Source of the DNA: Petunia secreta
Taxonomy: Eukaryota; Streptophyta; Magnoliopsida; Solanales; Solanaceae
NCBI GenBank assembly: GCA_029990175.1
Contig: JARKIP010000021.1
Coordinates: 20,031,501-20,095,500, forward strand
DNA: 64,000 nt
Reading direction: 5' to 3'
The position numbers were made by a program, and so were the translations under genes. Positions 11,954-23,526 of the stretch are shown here, piece after piece (the first letter of the stretch is position 1; the number at the start of each line of letters is the position of its first letter). The notes under the pieces were generated by a model, which ran no database searches, was not told where the DNA came from, and saw only the letters and a list, made by a program, of their open reading frames with translations.

Positions 11954-12579
11954 GAGAGGGGCATCGTGAACTTGGGGGGAAATGAGGATGAGTTAGGGTT
12001 TGGGGGGTTGGGTGTGTAACTAAAAATGGAAATGTTGTTTAGGACCGTTGGATCAAGCTTGTTAACGGTTGAGATTTGGCAACGTATGCCCACGTGGATC
12101 TGACGTGGGTGTATGTTACATGGTGAGGCGTATAAGTGGAGTGTATATTTGTGTATGTAGTAGTATAAAATAGGTATAAATGAGTGTAAAATAGGTATAA
12201 AATTATAGAAAAATTATAAAATTAATTCTAAAAATGCTGGAATGACTAAAGAAATGTAAAAATGGAATTTTGATACTTAAAATGATTTAAACAATTTTGT
12301 CTTAAAATAGAAGTAATTGCAGAATTTGTAATTGGACACGCACGATATGTAAAATAGACGTAATTTGTGATAGTGTCTTTGAAAAATAGCCAAATTTGAG
12401 CGCTTGTGTGAAGTAAGAATTTTGTATGAAGATAAATGCATGGTTATTTTAGTGTAATTTATCTGAAAATAGTAATTGAAATGGGAGGGACAAAATTGGG
12501 TGTCAACATGGTCTTCGTCAAACTGTAAGAAGAGGATGCTTCATTTACTTTTTCGACTTCATATTCACGTGTGTTTTTG

Positions 12580-13063
12580 TTTCTTTCACGACCATTGTAT
12601 GAAGGAGCTACGACCGGCACTCGGTACCTGAGCGACCAAGCAAATCCTCTAAACTTGTCTGTGAAATTCTATTTCTGTCATGCTATGCAAATAATATAAT
12701 CTTTAAATTAAAACTTTTATGAATTAATTCAAAGACAAAACTAATCTTCATATTATATCAATAGGATAATTAACTTTCTTATGTTCTGTGCAAGATCATG
12801 CAAAATGGACAACCACACCCAACTGCTAGACTATCTATGATGCCTCTAAGAATTTTACACCCGATACTGTATGCAAAATCTGTGCCAATATTGACATAAG
12901 CCAAAGTAGGTTCTCATGAAAAGAACGTCAGTACACCACGACAGCACTCGGTGAGACTCAGCGACACCCCCTCCCCCCCCCCCCTAAAGCGGGAACAAGA
13001 CATTTGATATGCAATGTAATTTTTAAAAAAAGAACCCATAGAGCATAAAATATTTAAAGAAAC

Positions 13064-13107
<44 letters not shown>

Positions 13108-14496
13108 AGTATCAATTAATCCTGACATAACTTGATTCCATAAAGTCACCGTACGATCAACATATGTTCGATCCCCGCCAGATCAAATAGGCCCCATCCA
13201 TGCGGCGCCACACAGTTCAGGGTGATAACATGTTGTGTGTTCTGCTCCTTGGTCGTATCAAGCTATCATATCATAAATTTCTATTCTGGAACGAGTAGTT
13301 TCAAGGTCAATATAAACCAATAAAGATCACGAAATCCTTATAAGAATTTCATAGTTAACTCCCAAAAATATTTTCTAGGAACTTTATGTGATTTCTTGAG
13401 TCAAATTTATTTTGTGAACATTATCCATGAAGATACATAATAATATTCTTGAGTAAAATATGACATAAGCATATGAATGGATCATTCAAATTATTTCTAC
13501 ATATTCTTTAACCTATGAAACTTTGACATATAATATTATGTAAATGAAGTATAACAAAATCTGCAAATACATGCAGATAACTCAAGGACAAACTCTTTGA
13601 ACGCTAACTAGAATGATGTATAGCTAGTACATACTCTCTCGCTCTAATTAAACACATATTAGCTCTTTAAGATATTTTATCGAATACTTTGTAAAACCTC
13701 TTTAGTAAAATTATATCAACTCACCTCGATTACTCCTCAACCCTAAACGTAGATCCAGCCGATGCACTTCACATCACCAACCAATCACAACAACCATCAA
13801 TTTATGTAATCATTCCTAATATTTCAATCTTTTTCCCAATTTAAAAGCTTATGTTCAACTCTTAACTTCCTAGATTTTGAGAAATATTTCTATGAATATA
13901 ATTTCTTACAAGGCTAGATTCTTTTGTATAATCATGATATATCTTCATAAATCTGTAGGAAAACTTACCATGGTAGTAGCTTAAAAATTGGTTGTGGTTA
14001 GCTCCAAAAAACACCAATTAGTTGCTCTGCTCCCCTTCTTTAGTATACGGTAGAAAGGGGGTAATTGATAATGGGTTTCCTGTTAGGTCCACCTTAAAAG
14101 ACACAACATAATATTTCATTTCCCTTATTATCACTTTTTTTTTCTTTAACTACTTTAGAACCAATAGAAACAAATATTTATTAGGGTTAAGGTTTCCCTT
14201 TTTGCTGGTACAAGAATATGTCAAGATTCTTTTTGGTATAGCCACTGCTATTTAAATCTTGGCCACTTAAATTTCATTTAAATCTAAGCCAACTGAGTTA
14301 GCTTTACTGTTTGTCCCTTTTTGTAATTTCTTCATCCACTTCCCACATAACATTTACTTATATGCTATCTATGATGAATATTATAATATAGTTTTAACAC
14401 ATGATTTATACTCATAGCTCTCCATAATATAAGAAATAAATTTATTTTTCAAGCGGATAAAGTCTTAAAATTTAAAAAAATTTGAGAAATGTCACA
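12580..14496. repeat. LTR-like repeat, copy A
   Basis: This 1.9 kb segment aligns along most of its length with 31274-33396 in the same orientation. Shared landmarks include CGACCGGCACTCGGTACCTGA near the left end, GATCATGCAAAATGGACAACC, TAAAGCGGGAA and the right end near TGTCACA. By eye identity is roughly 75-80% with indels. It carries no coding frame. It may be the 3' LTR of one old element on the - strand, or a separate solo copy. Confidence 0.55.
13068..13106. repeat. (TA)n microsatellite
   Basis: About 39 bp of TA repeat within LTR-like copy A, absent at the matching place in copy B. Confidence 0.9.
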
Positions 14497-14896
14497 GTTT
14501 TACGAAGTTGAAAGTCTACTCCATTGTTTGTCTCGCGAAAGTTACAAAAAATTACAAGGAAAAAAGAAGTTCCAAGTGTTCTCTCGCCAAAGTAACAAAA
14601 CGACAAGCAGGATGTCCAAGGGGTTTCTCGTCAATCATGTAGACATCTAATGCACCATATCAGTCTGATATCACCATAATTTACACTCCACCACAAGCCT
14701 GCAAAAAAATCACAGAAAATAAGAGCTTATGAAATAGCTGCCTAGGGTCACATTGTGAAAATCACAGTACCAACATCCAAGATTTTTTTTTTTTGTATCA
14801 ATATAGCATGAATTAAACTTTCAATTTTTGTGTGGTTGTACCGTTCTGAGTCTTGTTTTTGGAAGATCAAATAGTTTACAATTCGGACATTCGTAG
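14497..14896. other. Non-coding stretch
   Basis: Between LTR-like copy A and the hAT-type MITE. I see no gene or clear polypurine tract; presumed interior of the old host element. Confidence 0.4.
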
Positions 14897-14904
14897 CTTG
14901 AGAT

Positions 14905-15585
14905 TAGGGCTGTTCAAAACCGAACCGAAACCAATAACCCAACCACAAAATCAGTTTATTAGCTTATTGGTATTAAGTTATTGGGTTAACGGTTCGTTAG
15001 CGGTTTGGAGTTTTGCAGTTAACGGGTTAACGGTGTGGGAAATGGTTTGCCAAATTTCCTTATTGGTTACTCGCTAACCCATTAAGAATTATTAAGTAAT
15101 ATAAATGTATACTTTTACCTCTGTGTATATAAATAATATAAAGTCTAAATAAGTAAATAAGAAACTTAATTTGTTGTTAGGTTGGATGATTTCTCTGCAA
15201 TTTCAAAACTTGAATATAATTCTAATAATCACTACGTGTATTAGTTATGTACAATATCTAATCAATGTAATTCATATGCGATGAGTAATTTTAATTAAAA
15301 ATGGTAGAACTTGGTGCGAAGAGCCAATGGTGGTGGTAGTGTATACAAGGAACGCCGAGATCGATGGCTCAATATTTGTTGTGCAACATCGAGTGTTATC
15401 TAAGAGCAAATATATTTAGTGCATCTCTGTGTAATCGATAAACCGGCTGCTAACCGATAGCGTGAAATCGAACCAACCGATATTTTATTGGTTTGGTTAA
15501 CGGTTTAGCATTCTTAAAATTTGATAACCGATAGGCCGAACCGATAAAAATATATCCCACCCCAATCGACCGATAAGCACCGCTA
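14905..15585. mobile_element. hAT-type MITE, 681 bp
   Basis: The element begins TAGGGCTGTTC and ends GCACCGCTA, an imperfect terminal inverted pair (TAGGG / TAGCGG). It is flanked on both sides by the perfect 8-bp duplication CTTGAGAT (14897-14904 and 15586-15593), the size made by hAT transposases. The ends are rich in inverted AACCGAACCGA / TCGGTTTGGTTAACGG motifs. There is no coding capacity, so it must have been moved in trans. Confidence 0.8.
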
Positions 15586-15593
15586 CTTGAGAT

Positions 15594-15942
15594 ATTATAT
15601 TTTTGGTGAGATTGTACAAAATTACGAAGTCTAGGCGCCAGATATTCACATCTTCTTCAAAAATGGATTCCAGTTAACTTCGAAGGAATTTTGATCTAGA
15701 TTTTGGATATTTTGCCGCCCTCTGTGTTCTAGTTATATGAATTCAAGAATCTTGTTAGACTCCCCTACATCAAGAAATAATTATTTAGGTAAAGACGCAG
15801 AAAGCTGGAAAGAAATATTATATCGCTATAGACGTTGGCTATCACTTATCGTGCCCAAATAAAATCATGAAAGTGTCCCTAATTGTTGTAGATATTTTTG
15901 AATTGTTGCCAACCAATGATAATTGGTTTATACATTTAACAC
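15594..15942. other. Non-coding stretch
   Basis: About 350 bp between two MITEs with nothing recognisable; presumed interior of the old host element. Confidence 0.4.
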
Positions 15943-15945
15943 TTA

Positions 15946-16492
15946 GGGGTCGTTCGGTTGACAGCATTATATATTAATACCTGTATAAAACTCAGCGTTA
16001 ATTTAGCGCAGCGTTCGGTTGGTTTTTGTAAAATTTTAATACCCGCATAAAATTAGTACAACGTTTGGTTGCGTTTTTGTGTATTCCGCATTGTTAATAC
16101 CCGCATTATTAATGCGGGAATCTATGTATTATTTTATGCGGGGTAGAAGGTGGTATTAATAATGTGGGTATTAATAATGCAGCTATTAAAATTTAAAATG
16201 ACAAAATTAACCCTCGTAATAATAAGGATATTTTAAAATTTTATTTAAGTAGTAAACAAATATTTTAAATAATAATATTTTTTGTTAATTTGTAATATAT
16301 CAGTGATTCAACAAATAATCCCTACGCTATAATATATGCGTGGCTAATACCCACATTATTAAACCCCACATAACTAATACCCGCATTACCAATACCCACA
16401 TTATTAATACACACATTATTAATACCCACATTATTAATACCCGCATTAATAGTTAATACCCGCGTAAAACACAAGCCAAACCGAACGACCCC
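15946..16492. mobile_element. PIF/Harbinger-type MITE, first tandem copy
   Basis: A 547-bp element with terminal inverted repeats GGGGTCGTTCGGTT / AACCGAACGACCCC and TTA on each side (15943-15945, 16493-16495). The trinucleotide TTA target duplication and these ends fit PIF/Harbinger MITEs. The interior is full of imperfect AATACCCGCATTATTAATAC repeats in both orientations, giving strong fold-back potential. Non-coding. Confidence 0.8.
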
Positions 16493-16495
16493 TTA

Positions 16496-17042
16496 GGGGT
16501 CGTTCGGTTGCGGGTATTAAATATTAATACCCGCACAAAATTCAGCGTTAATTTAGCGCAACGTTCGGTTGGTTTTTGTGAAATTTTAATACCCGCATAA
16601 AATTAGTGCAACGTTTGGTTGCGTTTTTGTATATTCCGCATTATTAATACCTGCATTATTAATGCGGAAATCTATGTATTATTTTATGCGGGGTACAAGG
16701 TGGTATTAATAATGTGGGTATTAATAATGCAGGTATTAAAATTTAAAATGATAAAATTAACCCTCATAATAATAAGGATATTTTAAAATTTTATTTAAGG
16801 AGTAAATAAATATTTTAAATAATAATATTTTTTGTTAATTTGTAATATATCAGTGATTCAACAAATAATCCCTACGTTATAATATATGTGTCACTAATAC
16901 CCACATTATTAAACCTCATATAATTAATATCCGCATTATCAATTCCCACATTATTAATACATATATTATTAATACCTACATTACTAATACCCGCATTAAT
17001 AGTTAATATCCGCGTAAAAGAGAAGCCAAACCGAACGACCCC
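16496..17042. mobile_element. PIF/Harbinger-type MITE, second tandem copy
   Basis: Also 547 bp with the same terminal repeats and orientation. It begins directly after the TTA that closes the first copy and is followed by its own TTA (17043-17045). The two copies differ at scattered positions over their length, so they are not a very recent duplication. Confidence 0.8.
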
Positions 17043-17330
17043 TTAAGGCACTGAGGTTTTATTATTTCATACCATGAAAATATGGCTCAATGCAAACTAT
17101 ATTTGCAATAATTGCATTAATTTTATTTAAAGGCACTAACGACCTTCTTTCTTTCTATTTTTCAAATAGATAAATATTTTCCTCTTTATTTTCTTTTTTC
17201 TTTTGGTTGAATACCTTAAACTGACCCTGCTTAACACAACTCTACTTTGATAGGAAATAAGGTTGCTCTAAAAACTTTTCTTGTGCTTCATTAGATCGTT
17301 TTTTAAAAGCACTTCGCATTGGCACAGGAC

Positions 17331-17989
17331 TGTTTAACCGTAATTTCGTTTTGTTAGGTTAATTTACAATTAAATTTATAAAGCGGAGTCACGGTCAATA
17401 ATCGAGATTAAACGCTCTTAATGGAAGAAATATAAATGACAGTAATAAATGCGAAAGAATAAAGATGCAATTAATGCAATATAACAAATGAATAATCGAA
17501 CGAAAAAGAAACCGTACTCAGGCCGTTTAGACTTGATTAAATTCCCTTCCTCGTACTCTTTATGATATTCAGTCAACGGAACAATAAAAGAGATCTTTCG
17601 ATCATCAGTAGTAATAAATATTCGCTGGAGATAAAGAATTGAATACTAGTAAATAGTTTTAATACAAGTGTAGATTCAGAGAAGCATTAGATTCAATGCT
17701 TGTGACTTAGATTACAATATATAGGTAGCTATGTGTCCGTTCACAAGCAGTTGTAACTCCTTAGTCGAGCAGTTGTGTTGTTTGTGGATAAGATTCCCAT
17801 TTCGAACTGCCTTGATTGATGACCCGCGACTTTTCTGGCCGTGGCGACTGTTCATCTGTCCGTTGTAACTGTTCATCTTCGATCTTATCCATTGCCTTTA
17901 TGTCCATTCACAGCCATGTGTCGTCTACATGTCGTCCTACGTGGATGCTTAGTCACCAACTTTGGTGACGACGGATTTAACCCAATACA
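17331..17989 (-). repeat. Tat element 3' LTR
   Basis: 659 bp, TGTTTAACC...CCAATACA on the + strand, with TG...CA ends. It is the same length as the partner at 28326-28984. About seven substitutions separate the two. Confidence 0.95.
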
Positions 17990-18005
17990 GATAGTCCCCG
18001 CACTA
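17990..18005 (-). other. Candidate polypurine tract of Tat element
   Basis: Next to the 3' LTR the - strand reads GCGGGGACTATC. This is a short purine-rich run where the plus-strand primer should lie. The tract is weak, so this is by position mainly. Confidence 0.45.
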
Positions 18006-18388
18006 CTCGAGCAGAGAATCTGGTCGAGGAGTGGAAAGCGAGCTTTGGGCGGGAAAGAACTTTTTGGAATTTATCCCAAGTAACATATTTGAATCCTCGT
18101 ATTCGTGTTTGGATGCTGCCCGTTGAATTCTTCATAGGCTTTTGATCGAATGACGTTTAATCAGTATGAGCATTAAATGCTCCGCTAAAGACAAAACGTG
18201 CAAGTTGTCAACTCCATTCCACTTTTTACTGAGGAAGTGACTGTTGCGCGTTCCGAGACTGCAGGCGTGATGATTGTACTGCGCCTATTCACGTCTTGCA
18301 CGTCCCAAGGCAATAAACCGTCACTCCGATTTAATTTTATTATTTTCTTCAACGGCTGGATTGATTCATTTTTCGTTCGGATGTCCGC

Positions 18389-18418
18389 CACGTGTGGGTT
18401 TTGCGAACCCTATAAATA
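18389..18418 (+). promoter_or_regulatory. Promoter of the antisense gene: G-box and TATA box
   Basis: A G-box core CACGTG (18389-18394) precedes a consensus TATAAATA (18411-18418). The first ATG of the antisense gene follows at 18542, leaving room for a leader of about 95 bases if transcription starts 30 bp past the TATA box. The site is outside the LTR, so this gene appears to have its own promoter. Confidence 0.65.
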
Positions 18419-18541
18419 CGATTTCCACCAGCTGAAAATCTCTTTACTTCATTCCAAATTTCATACCAATCTTCAGAGCTTCAAACAGCTTTCCAGCAAA
18501 AAATTTGAAACGCGACGAATTCTCTTAATCTTTTAATCCAA

Positions 18542-21532
18542 ATGTCTCCTAAAGCCAAGAGGAGTTTGAATATGGACGCTGCAGCTAGTACTTCTTCGGC
18601 AGCGGTTGGTCAACCTACGAGTTCTCCAACTTCAGTTGCCGACGTGATCCCAAAAGTTTGGGGAAATCTTGAAAATGACTGTTCAATCAGCTCGTCCAGT
18701 CATTACGGCAATATAAGGTCGTGGCCTTCAAGCCGTTTTAAGAGTTCAATCACTCCTGACCTTTTGCCTAAGGTTAGGACAGATTGCGGATGGGATGATA
18801 ATGTCATGGTTTCTTGCCCCCTTCCAACGGAAAATATCACTTCAGCGAGGCCCGGATGGACGACCATATCTACATATCCATTCACGATAGGTCACACGTT
18901 CCCGTTGCACCCTGTCATAGAAGATATCTGTAAATACTATCTTATCTGCCCGGGGCAGTTGTGTCCAAGCGTTTATAGGATTATTACCCTGCTGCAGTGG
19001 TTCGCCGACGAGACTGAGCAGGATTTTGAATTTAAGCATTTTATCGCTTTGTATAGTCTTCAGGTCGCTAGGGATGGGTATATTAACGCCCGTATGAGGG
19101 GGAGAAAAACACTAGTGAGCAAATCCGAAGATTCAGGGGATAGGGGTTGGATGCACCGGTATGTTTATGTGCAGTCTAGACTCCTCACTCGTGGCGACAA
19201 AACTAATCTCCGCGAGGCGTGGAACAAAACTCGTAAGTCCCCGAGTCTTTATATTGAATATTCTCTGGATTATGTATATGCACTTTCTAATTTCCACTCT
19301 TTGTTGGTTAGCTGACAAGATTCCCTATGATGGTCTGATTACTGAGGAGGAATTGTCTGCTTGGGTTGAACCAATTCTGACATAGTTCACTCACGAGCAG
19401 AGGCAATGGCCTCACTATGCTTCCTTGAAGCATTTGTCTAACCCCAGCACCCATGGTAAGCTGATTACTTGAATTTCTGCTAACTTCTGTAGAGCTTATT
19501 ACGGTATTGATATGCTTCTATTCTCAGGTCTAGGTACTGGTGGTAGTTATTTTCCTGCTCCTCCTCCTGAGGAGGTGGTTGTTGATCCTGTGGCTGAGGT
19601 CAACGAGGAGGCGGCTGCTATTCTTCAGACTGCAGCAGCTATCAAAGCTAGGGAGGGTGGCGAGGAGGTTCTTGCGAGCTTGAAGAGAAAGCAAACCGAC
19701 TCTGAAAAGAGTAAACCCAAAAAGAAGAAAAGGACAGCTCGTAAGACCCCTCAGTCTTCTGAGAAAACAGTTGAGGCCACTGTCGCTGCTGCTGAGACCC
19801 CCAAGACTGGGCAGGAGAGTGTCAAAAGCTCGGCGGCTGCCCCTGAATCTACTGAGCCCGTGGTGGTTGTCCTTTCAGATTCAGAGGCTCCCGACGTGAG
19901 CTTAACTCAGAGGAGGAGGGCATATCTTCGGAGTGATAAGAGGAGGGTCGTAGAGACTTCCTCTTATGCTTTTGAGGAGAGTCCCCGAGTTGGTGATGGG
20001 GAAGGAGAAAAAGTTGAGAAAATGGGGGAGGAAAGAATGCACGAAGGTTTTGCATTCTTTCTTGAGGCCTCAGAGCCGAACGAGCCTGAACGGGTTGGAA
20101 GCCAACAAAGTGAGCCTGAGCAGGCCAGCCACAGGCGCCCAGGCAAGGAGCCGATGAGAGAGGAGGACGAGGAGAAGGGTGAGGAGGTTGGTGATCAGAG
20201 GAAGGCTGGGGGGGAGGCTGAACCCCAGGTCTTCTATTATAAGGACATGATGAACTTGGCTGCCGACGGGGTGGCGCCAGTTTATTTGCAAGAATGCGAC
20301 ACCCTGGGCCTCGGTGAGACAGGCGACGTCGAGGTCTCTCGAACTAGACTTACCAGGCGAGTATCTTTAGGAGGTACGATTGGTGCGTACTCCGTTAAAG
20401 GTATTCGCCACAAATTTGGCCCCAACTATCCTTCGGAACAAGCGAGAGAGCCCAGGCCGTGTATGAGGGAGTGTGACTTCATCATCCCCCCAGACACGGA
20501 TTTTCTGACGAAGCCTGGCCACTTAGTCAAAGTGACGTCCAACTTGATCGGCCCTCGCGAAGAGTGGAACATGCGCAGCATGAAGGATGAGCAGTTGGCT
20601 TATGCGATTGCTGAGGACACTGCTCGGGTAATGTTTCCTTCTCTACTTTCTTTATTTTTATCAAAAACCTTAGTTCTAATTACCTGTGTATTTTTTACTT
20701 GTTGCCAGGCGAGTATGATGGCTACCGAGCTCATGCTCCGCTCCAGGCTGAACAACCAGGATCAAGTTCTGGGCCTTAAGAAAGATCTTCTGAAGGCTCT
20801 TCGGGACAACCAAGCCTTAGAAGAGGAAAAACAGGTTCTGATCGGGGAGAAGCGGGTCCTGGAGGGGAGACGTTACTTCTTTGAGGATAAGATAGATAGG
20901 TTGGAGAAATCCAATGCTGAAGCTAACGGCAGGATAAGCACACTCCTCGAGGAGAGGGACCGTCTTCTAGACGAGAAGAACAGGTTTGCATTGTCTTTTG
21001 AAGACCTGAAAGCGAAGATGGACGAGCAGGGTCGTCAGATTTCCCAACTTGCCCATGAGCTCAATATGAAGGAAGTACTCTAGAGAGTATCCGCGACGCT
21101 TCCGACCTGATGTTGAGGAACATGAAAAAAGCTGAGGCTGAATCTCAAGCTGCTCGAGGAGAACTACAAGAGGCCAGAAATCGGGCTGCGGAATCTGAAA
21201 AGGTTCAGGAGCTACTGACGAAGGAGTTGGCAAATTTGCGGGATCGTTACACGATCGACTCCAAGCTAGAAGCTCTTGAGGCCAAAAAGAAATTGCTTAT
21301 CCAAATGCAGCGCGGCCAGATCAACGTCGACTTGGTCCTCGATCAAACCATAGCAGCCATCATCAGTGTCAAGCAAGTCCTGGGCATGGAAGTAGGAGCT
21401 GATGATGATGAAGTCGAAGGTGACGATGAAGGCAGCGAGGACAATGAAGATGAAGAAGATGAAGATTTGGGCGGGGATCCGACTGATGGAGCTAGTGCAT
21501 CAGGTCGGGACCCTGGTCAACATGACGATTGA
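18542..21532 (+). pseudogene. Antisense extra gene of Tat element, spliced, transposase-like
   Basis: The gene runs opposite to gag-pol. Four exons are supported by frame and splice sites: 18542-19232, 19312-19455, 19528-20627 and 20709-21532, all with GT...AG introns of 72-81 bp. Exon 1 encodes a Ser-rich start and a conserved block (FTIGHTFPLHPVIEDICKYY, then ITLLQWF, then RGWMHRYVYV). This block resembles the plant 'putative gypsy type transposon' domain (Transposase_28-like, by my reading). Exon 3 is Lys/Glu-rich with a KKKKRTARK basic cluster. Exon 4 is a long coiled coil ending in an acidic tail (21400-21480). A TAG stop breaks exon 2 (19383-19385) and a one-base deletion shifts the frame near 21077. 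The function in Tat elements is unknown. Confidence 0.7.
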
Positions 21533-22366
21533 TGCCTTGTCTAGTCCTTCTTATAAATTTGTTGGATGTTTGTTAACTTCGAATATTTGTTAACTTTATG
21601 AATGAATGTATGTTTTGGCTGTTTTCCTCTTTTGTCTGACTGGTTGAGGCTTGACGACCATTTTTAGTCTTTCAAGTCTCACTCATATGAATGCTGATTG
21701 TTGTTTACTGCTTAGTGAAGTTTTCAGAGGTCAAGATTATGTTTCAAACCTTAGTGTCTGAGTTCCCTTTTTGGTTTAATCTGCGCAGATGCTTTGAAAT
21801 AAAATCTGATCGTAACCAGGTTAAGTTACTCTTAGTTAAGATGACTGAAGTCAGGCTCTCTAGGCTGAACGAAATCAGGTCGTTTAGGCTGACTAAAATT
21901 TGACCGTGTAAGACGGTTTTGCGATAGACTTTGCTTATCATATTTGACAGTTGAAAGTTTTCGCAGAAAAACGGAAAAAATTTGGTTTGGTTAAGGCTGC
22001 CCTGTTATTTCTATTGAAAAGGACAAGTAACCCAATGACCAGAACGTAGGATTGTTTGGTCGTAAATCAGAACACAAGATTGTCTGGTCGTAAAGTTGTG
22101 GGACTTGAGCGGATACTGGCCGCAAAGATGTAGGAGATAATACAGCACAAGTAAAATAGTTCTATTGAACTTACTTGATTTTGCTTAGCCGTGCTTTTAG
22201 CGAATGGCCTTGCTCTGCTCGAAGATCATCTGTGTTAGCCGGGACTTTGGCCTTCTGGGGCCCTCGCCACCCCCTTGTTTTTATGTTGAAATTTCGTAAT
22301 TTCAGACATGAAAAGACAATGGGTGAAGCGCTGAATCTGAGAACACATATAACCAAAAGAGGAGTG
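21533..22366. other. 3' region of antisense gene, non-coding
   Basis: About 830 bp between the antisense gene stop and the tRNA-like gene. It contains short repeated GGTCGTAAA motifs near 22060-22100 and no credible frame. It presumably holds the 3' UTR and terminator of the antisense transcript. Confidence 0.4.
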
Positions 22367-22367
22367 T

Positions 22368-22440
22368 GTCCGTTGCGGGATTTGAACCCACAGCCGCGAA
22401 GCGCGAGGACTTCGAGCTCTACCAGTTGAGCTAAACGGAT
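22368..22440 (-). tRNA. tRNA-like gene, probably a tRNA pseudogene
   Basis: The - strand folds as a cloverleaf. Six of seven acceptor pairs form (ATCCGTT with AACGGAC). The D arm is GCTC-AACTGGTA-GAGC, the anticodon stem CGAAG/CTTCG, and the T arm GTGGG-TTCAAAT-CCCGC. The A box (TAGCTCAACTGG) and B box (GGTTCAAATCC) fit the Pol III consensus, and a TTTT terminator follows about 10 bases past the 3' end. The anticodon loop has eight bases and no U at the usual position 33, so I assign no amino acid. It sits inside the retrotransposon just after the integrase stop. Confidence 0.6.
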
Positions 22441-22559
22441 CTGGCCTTTTGAAGACCGTTAGTACCATTTAGACAAAGATAGGAAAACAGAGCAACTTAA
22501 AAGAGAACGAAGGCATGTAAGTAACATAAAATGGATAGAAACACTAACCCCTGTACCAC

Positions 22560-23526
22560 TTAGAAGTAGTACCTCTTCAAGTGAGTCACGTTCCAACTGC
22601 TGGGTAGAAGTGATCCATCTGGTCGTGCCAAACGGTATGAACCCTTACCAGCTGATGCAACCACCTTGTAGGGACCCTCCCAGTTTGGACCAAGTTTGCC
22701 GACGTTCGCCTCTTGTGTACTCTGGGAGACCCTACGCAATACAAAGTCCCCGACTTCGAAGTTACGTAGCCTCAGTCCCCGATTGTAATATTGCTCTACC
22801 CTTTCTTTCTGAGCCACTACTCGTATCAGTGCTAATTTCCTGCATTCTTCTAGAAAATCCAATTCCTCGGAGAGGTTGACTGAATTAGATTCTACGGTTG
22901 CATGGGCATATCGTAGACTTGGCTCGCCGATTTCGACTGGAATCAGTGCATCAGAACCATATACTAAAGAATAGGGCGTCTCCCCGGTGCTCATTTTCGT
23001 GGTCGTTCTATATGCCCAAAGAACCCCGGGGAGTTCTTCCACCCAACACCCTTTGGCCTGCTCGAGGCGCTTCTTGAGTGAATCCACTATTATCTTGTTG
23101 GTCGATTCTGCCTGCCCGTTTGCCACTGGGTGATACGGGGAGGAAGTAATCCTTTTAATATGCAGATCTTCAAGGAACTTTGTGACCTTCTGACCAACGA
23201 ATTGGGGACCGTTATCCATGACAATCTCTTTGGGTGCTCCGAATCGACAAATGACATAACGCCACAGGAAATCAACTACTTCCGTCTGGCGTATCTTTGA
23301 ATATGCTGCAGCTTCAACCCACTTTGTAAAATAATCAGTAATCATTAATAAGAAACGTACCCCTCTGGGTGCAGTGGGTAGTGGCCCAACGATGTCCATT
23401 CCCCACTTCATAAACGGCCACGGGGAGATGATTGAATGCAAGGGCTCCGCCGGTTGATGGAGGAGGTGTGCAAACCTCTGCCACTTATCGCATTTTTTGA
23501 CAAACTCATTAGTATCTTTCTCCATT
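22560..23526 (-). pseudogene. Tat integrase
   Basis: The integrase inserts the element's cDNA into nuclear DNA. Within the 345-residue frame (23597-22560) the core triad is visible as D68 (GMDIVG), D128 (VMDNGPQF) and E164 (GQAEST), a DD35E arrangement. The C-terminal GPY/F-like block (WEGPYKV) ends in HLKRYYF. The N-terminal zinc finger is split by a one-base deletion at about 23526-23530, and its last Cys position reads Trp (CDKW). The real upstream sequence is in the RT frame, so the first ~25 residues of this open frame are shadow. The core looks otherwise intact. Confidence 0.85.

Larger units (their letters stand above)
1..12508 (-). mobile_element. Ogre/Tat-like Ty3/gypsy retrotransposon, 5' part, decayed
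   Basis: This is the 5' portion of a large retrotransposon reading right to left. In transcription order it holds an LTR (12508 to 8799), a tRNA-Arg primer binding site, two ORF1 copies, gag, retropepsin and a G-patch segment. Reverse transcriptase and the 3' LTR would lie to the left of base 1. An extra ORF1 between PBS and gag, a very long LTR and a tRNA-Arg primer are known features of Ogre elements of the Tat lineage. All reading frames carry many stops and frameshifts, so this copy is dead and old. The lineage call is inference from layout and motifs; no RT domain is in view. Confidence 0.75.
8799..12508 (-). repeat. Ogre-like 5' LTR, about 3.7 kb
   Basis: The repeat starts TGTCGCATCC at 8799, right after the tRNA-Arg PBS, and ends GTGTCAACA at 12508. 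The ends form an imperfect TG...CA inverted pair. No partner LTR is in the window, so the outer end rests on this terminal motif alone. It contains several microsatellites and a poly-C run, and no gene. Confidence 0.6.

Noticed and set aside
11791..12093. Open frame with Ser/Leu repeats
   Set aside because: Also produced by a (GA)n tract on the opposite strand.
8799..12508. Host gene or second element in this gap
   Set aside because: No credible exons; the PBS position and TG...CA ends explain it as one long LTR.
15946..17042. CRISPR-like array or satellite DNA
   Set aside because: The regular AATACCCGCATT phrases are internal repeats of two MITEs bounded by inverted repeats and TTA.
22368..22440. 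Functional host tRNA gene
   Set aside because: The anticodon loop has eight bases and an acceptor mismatch, and it lies inside a retrotransposon.
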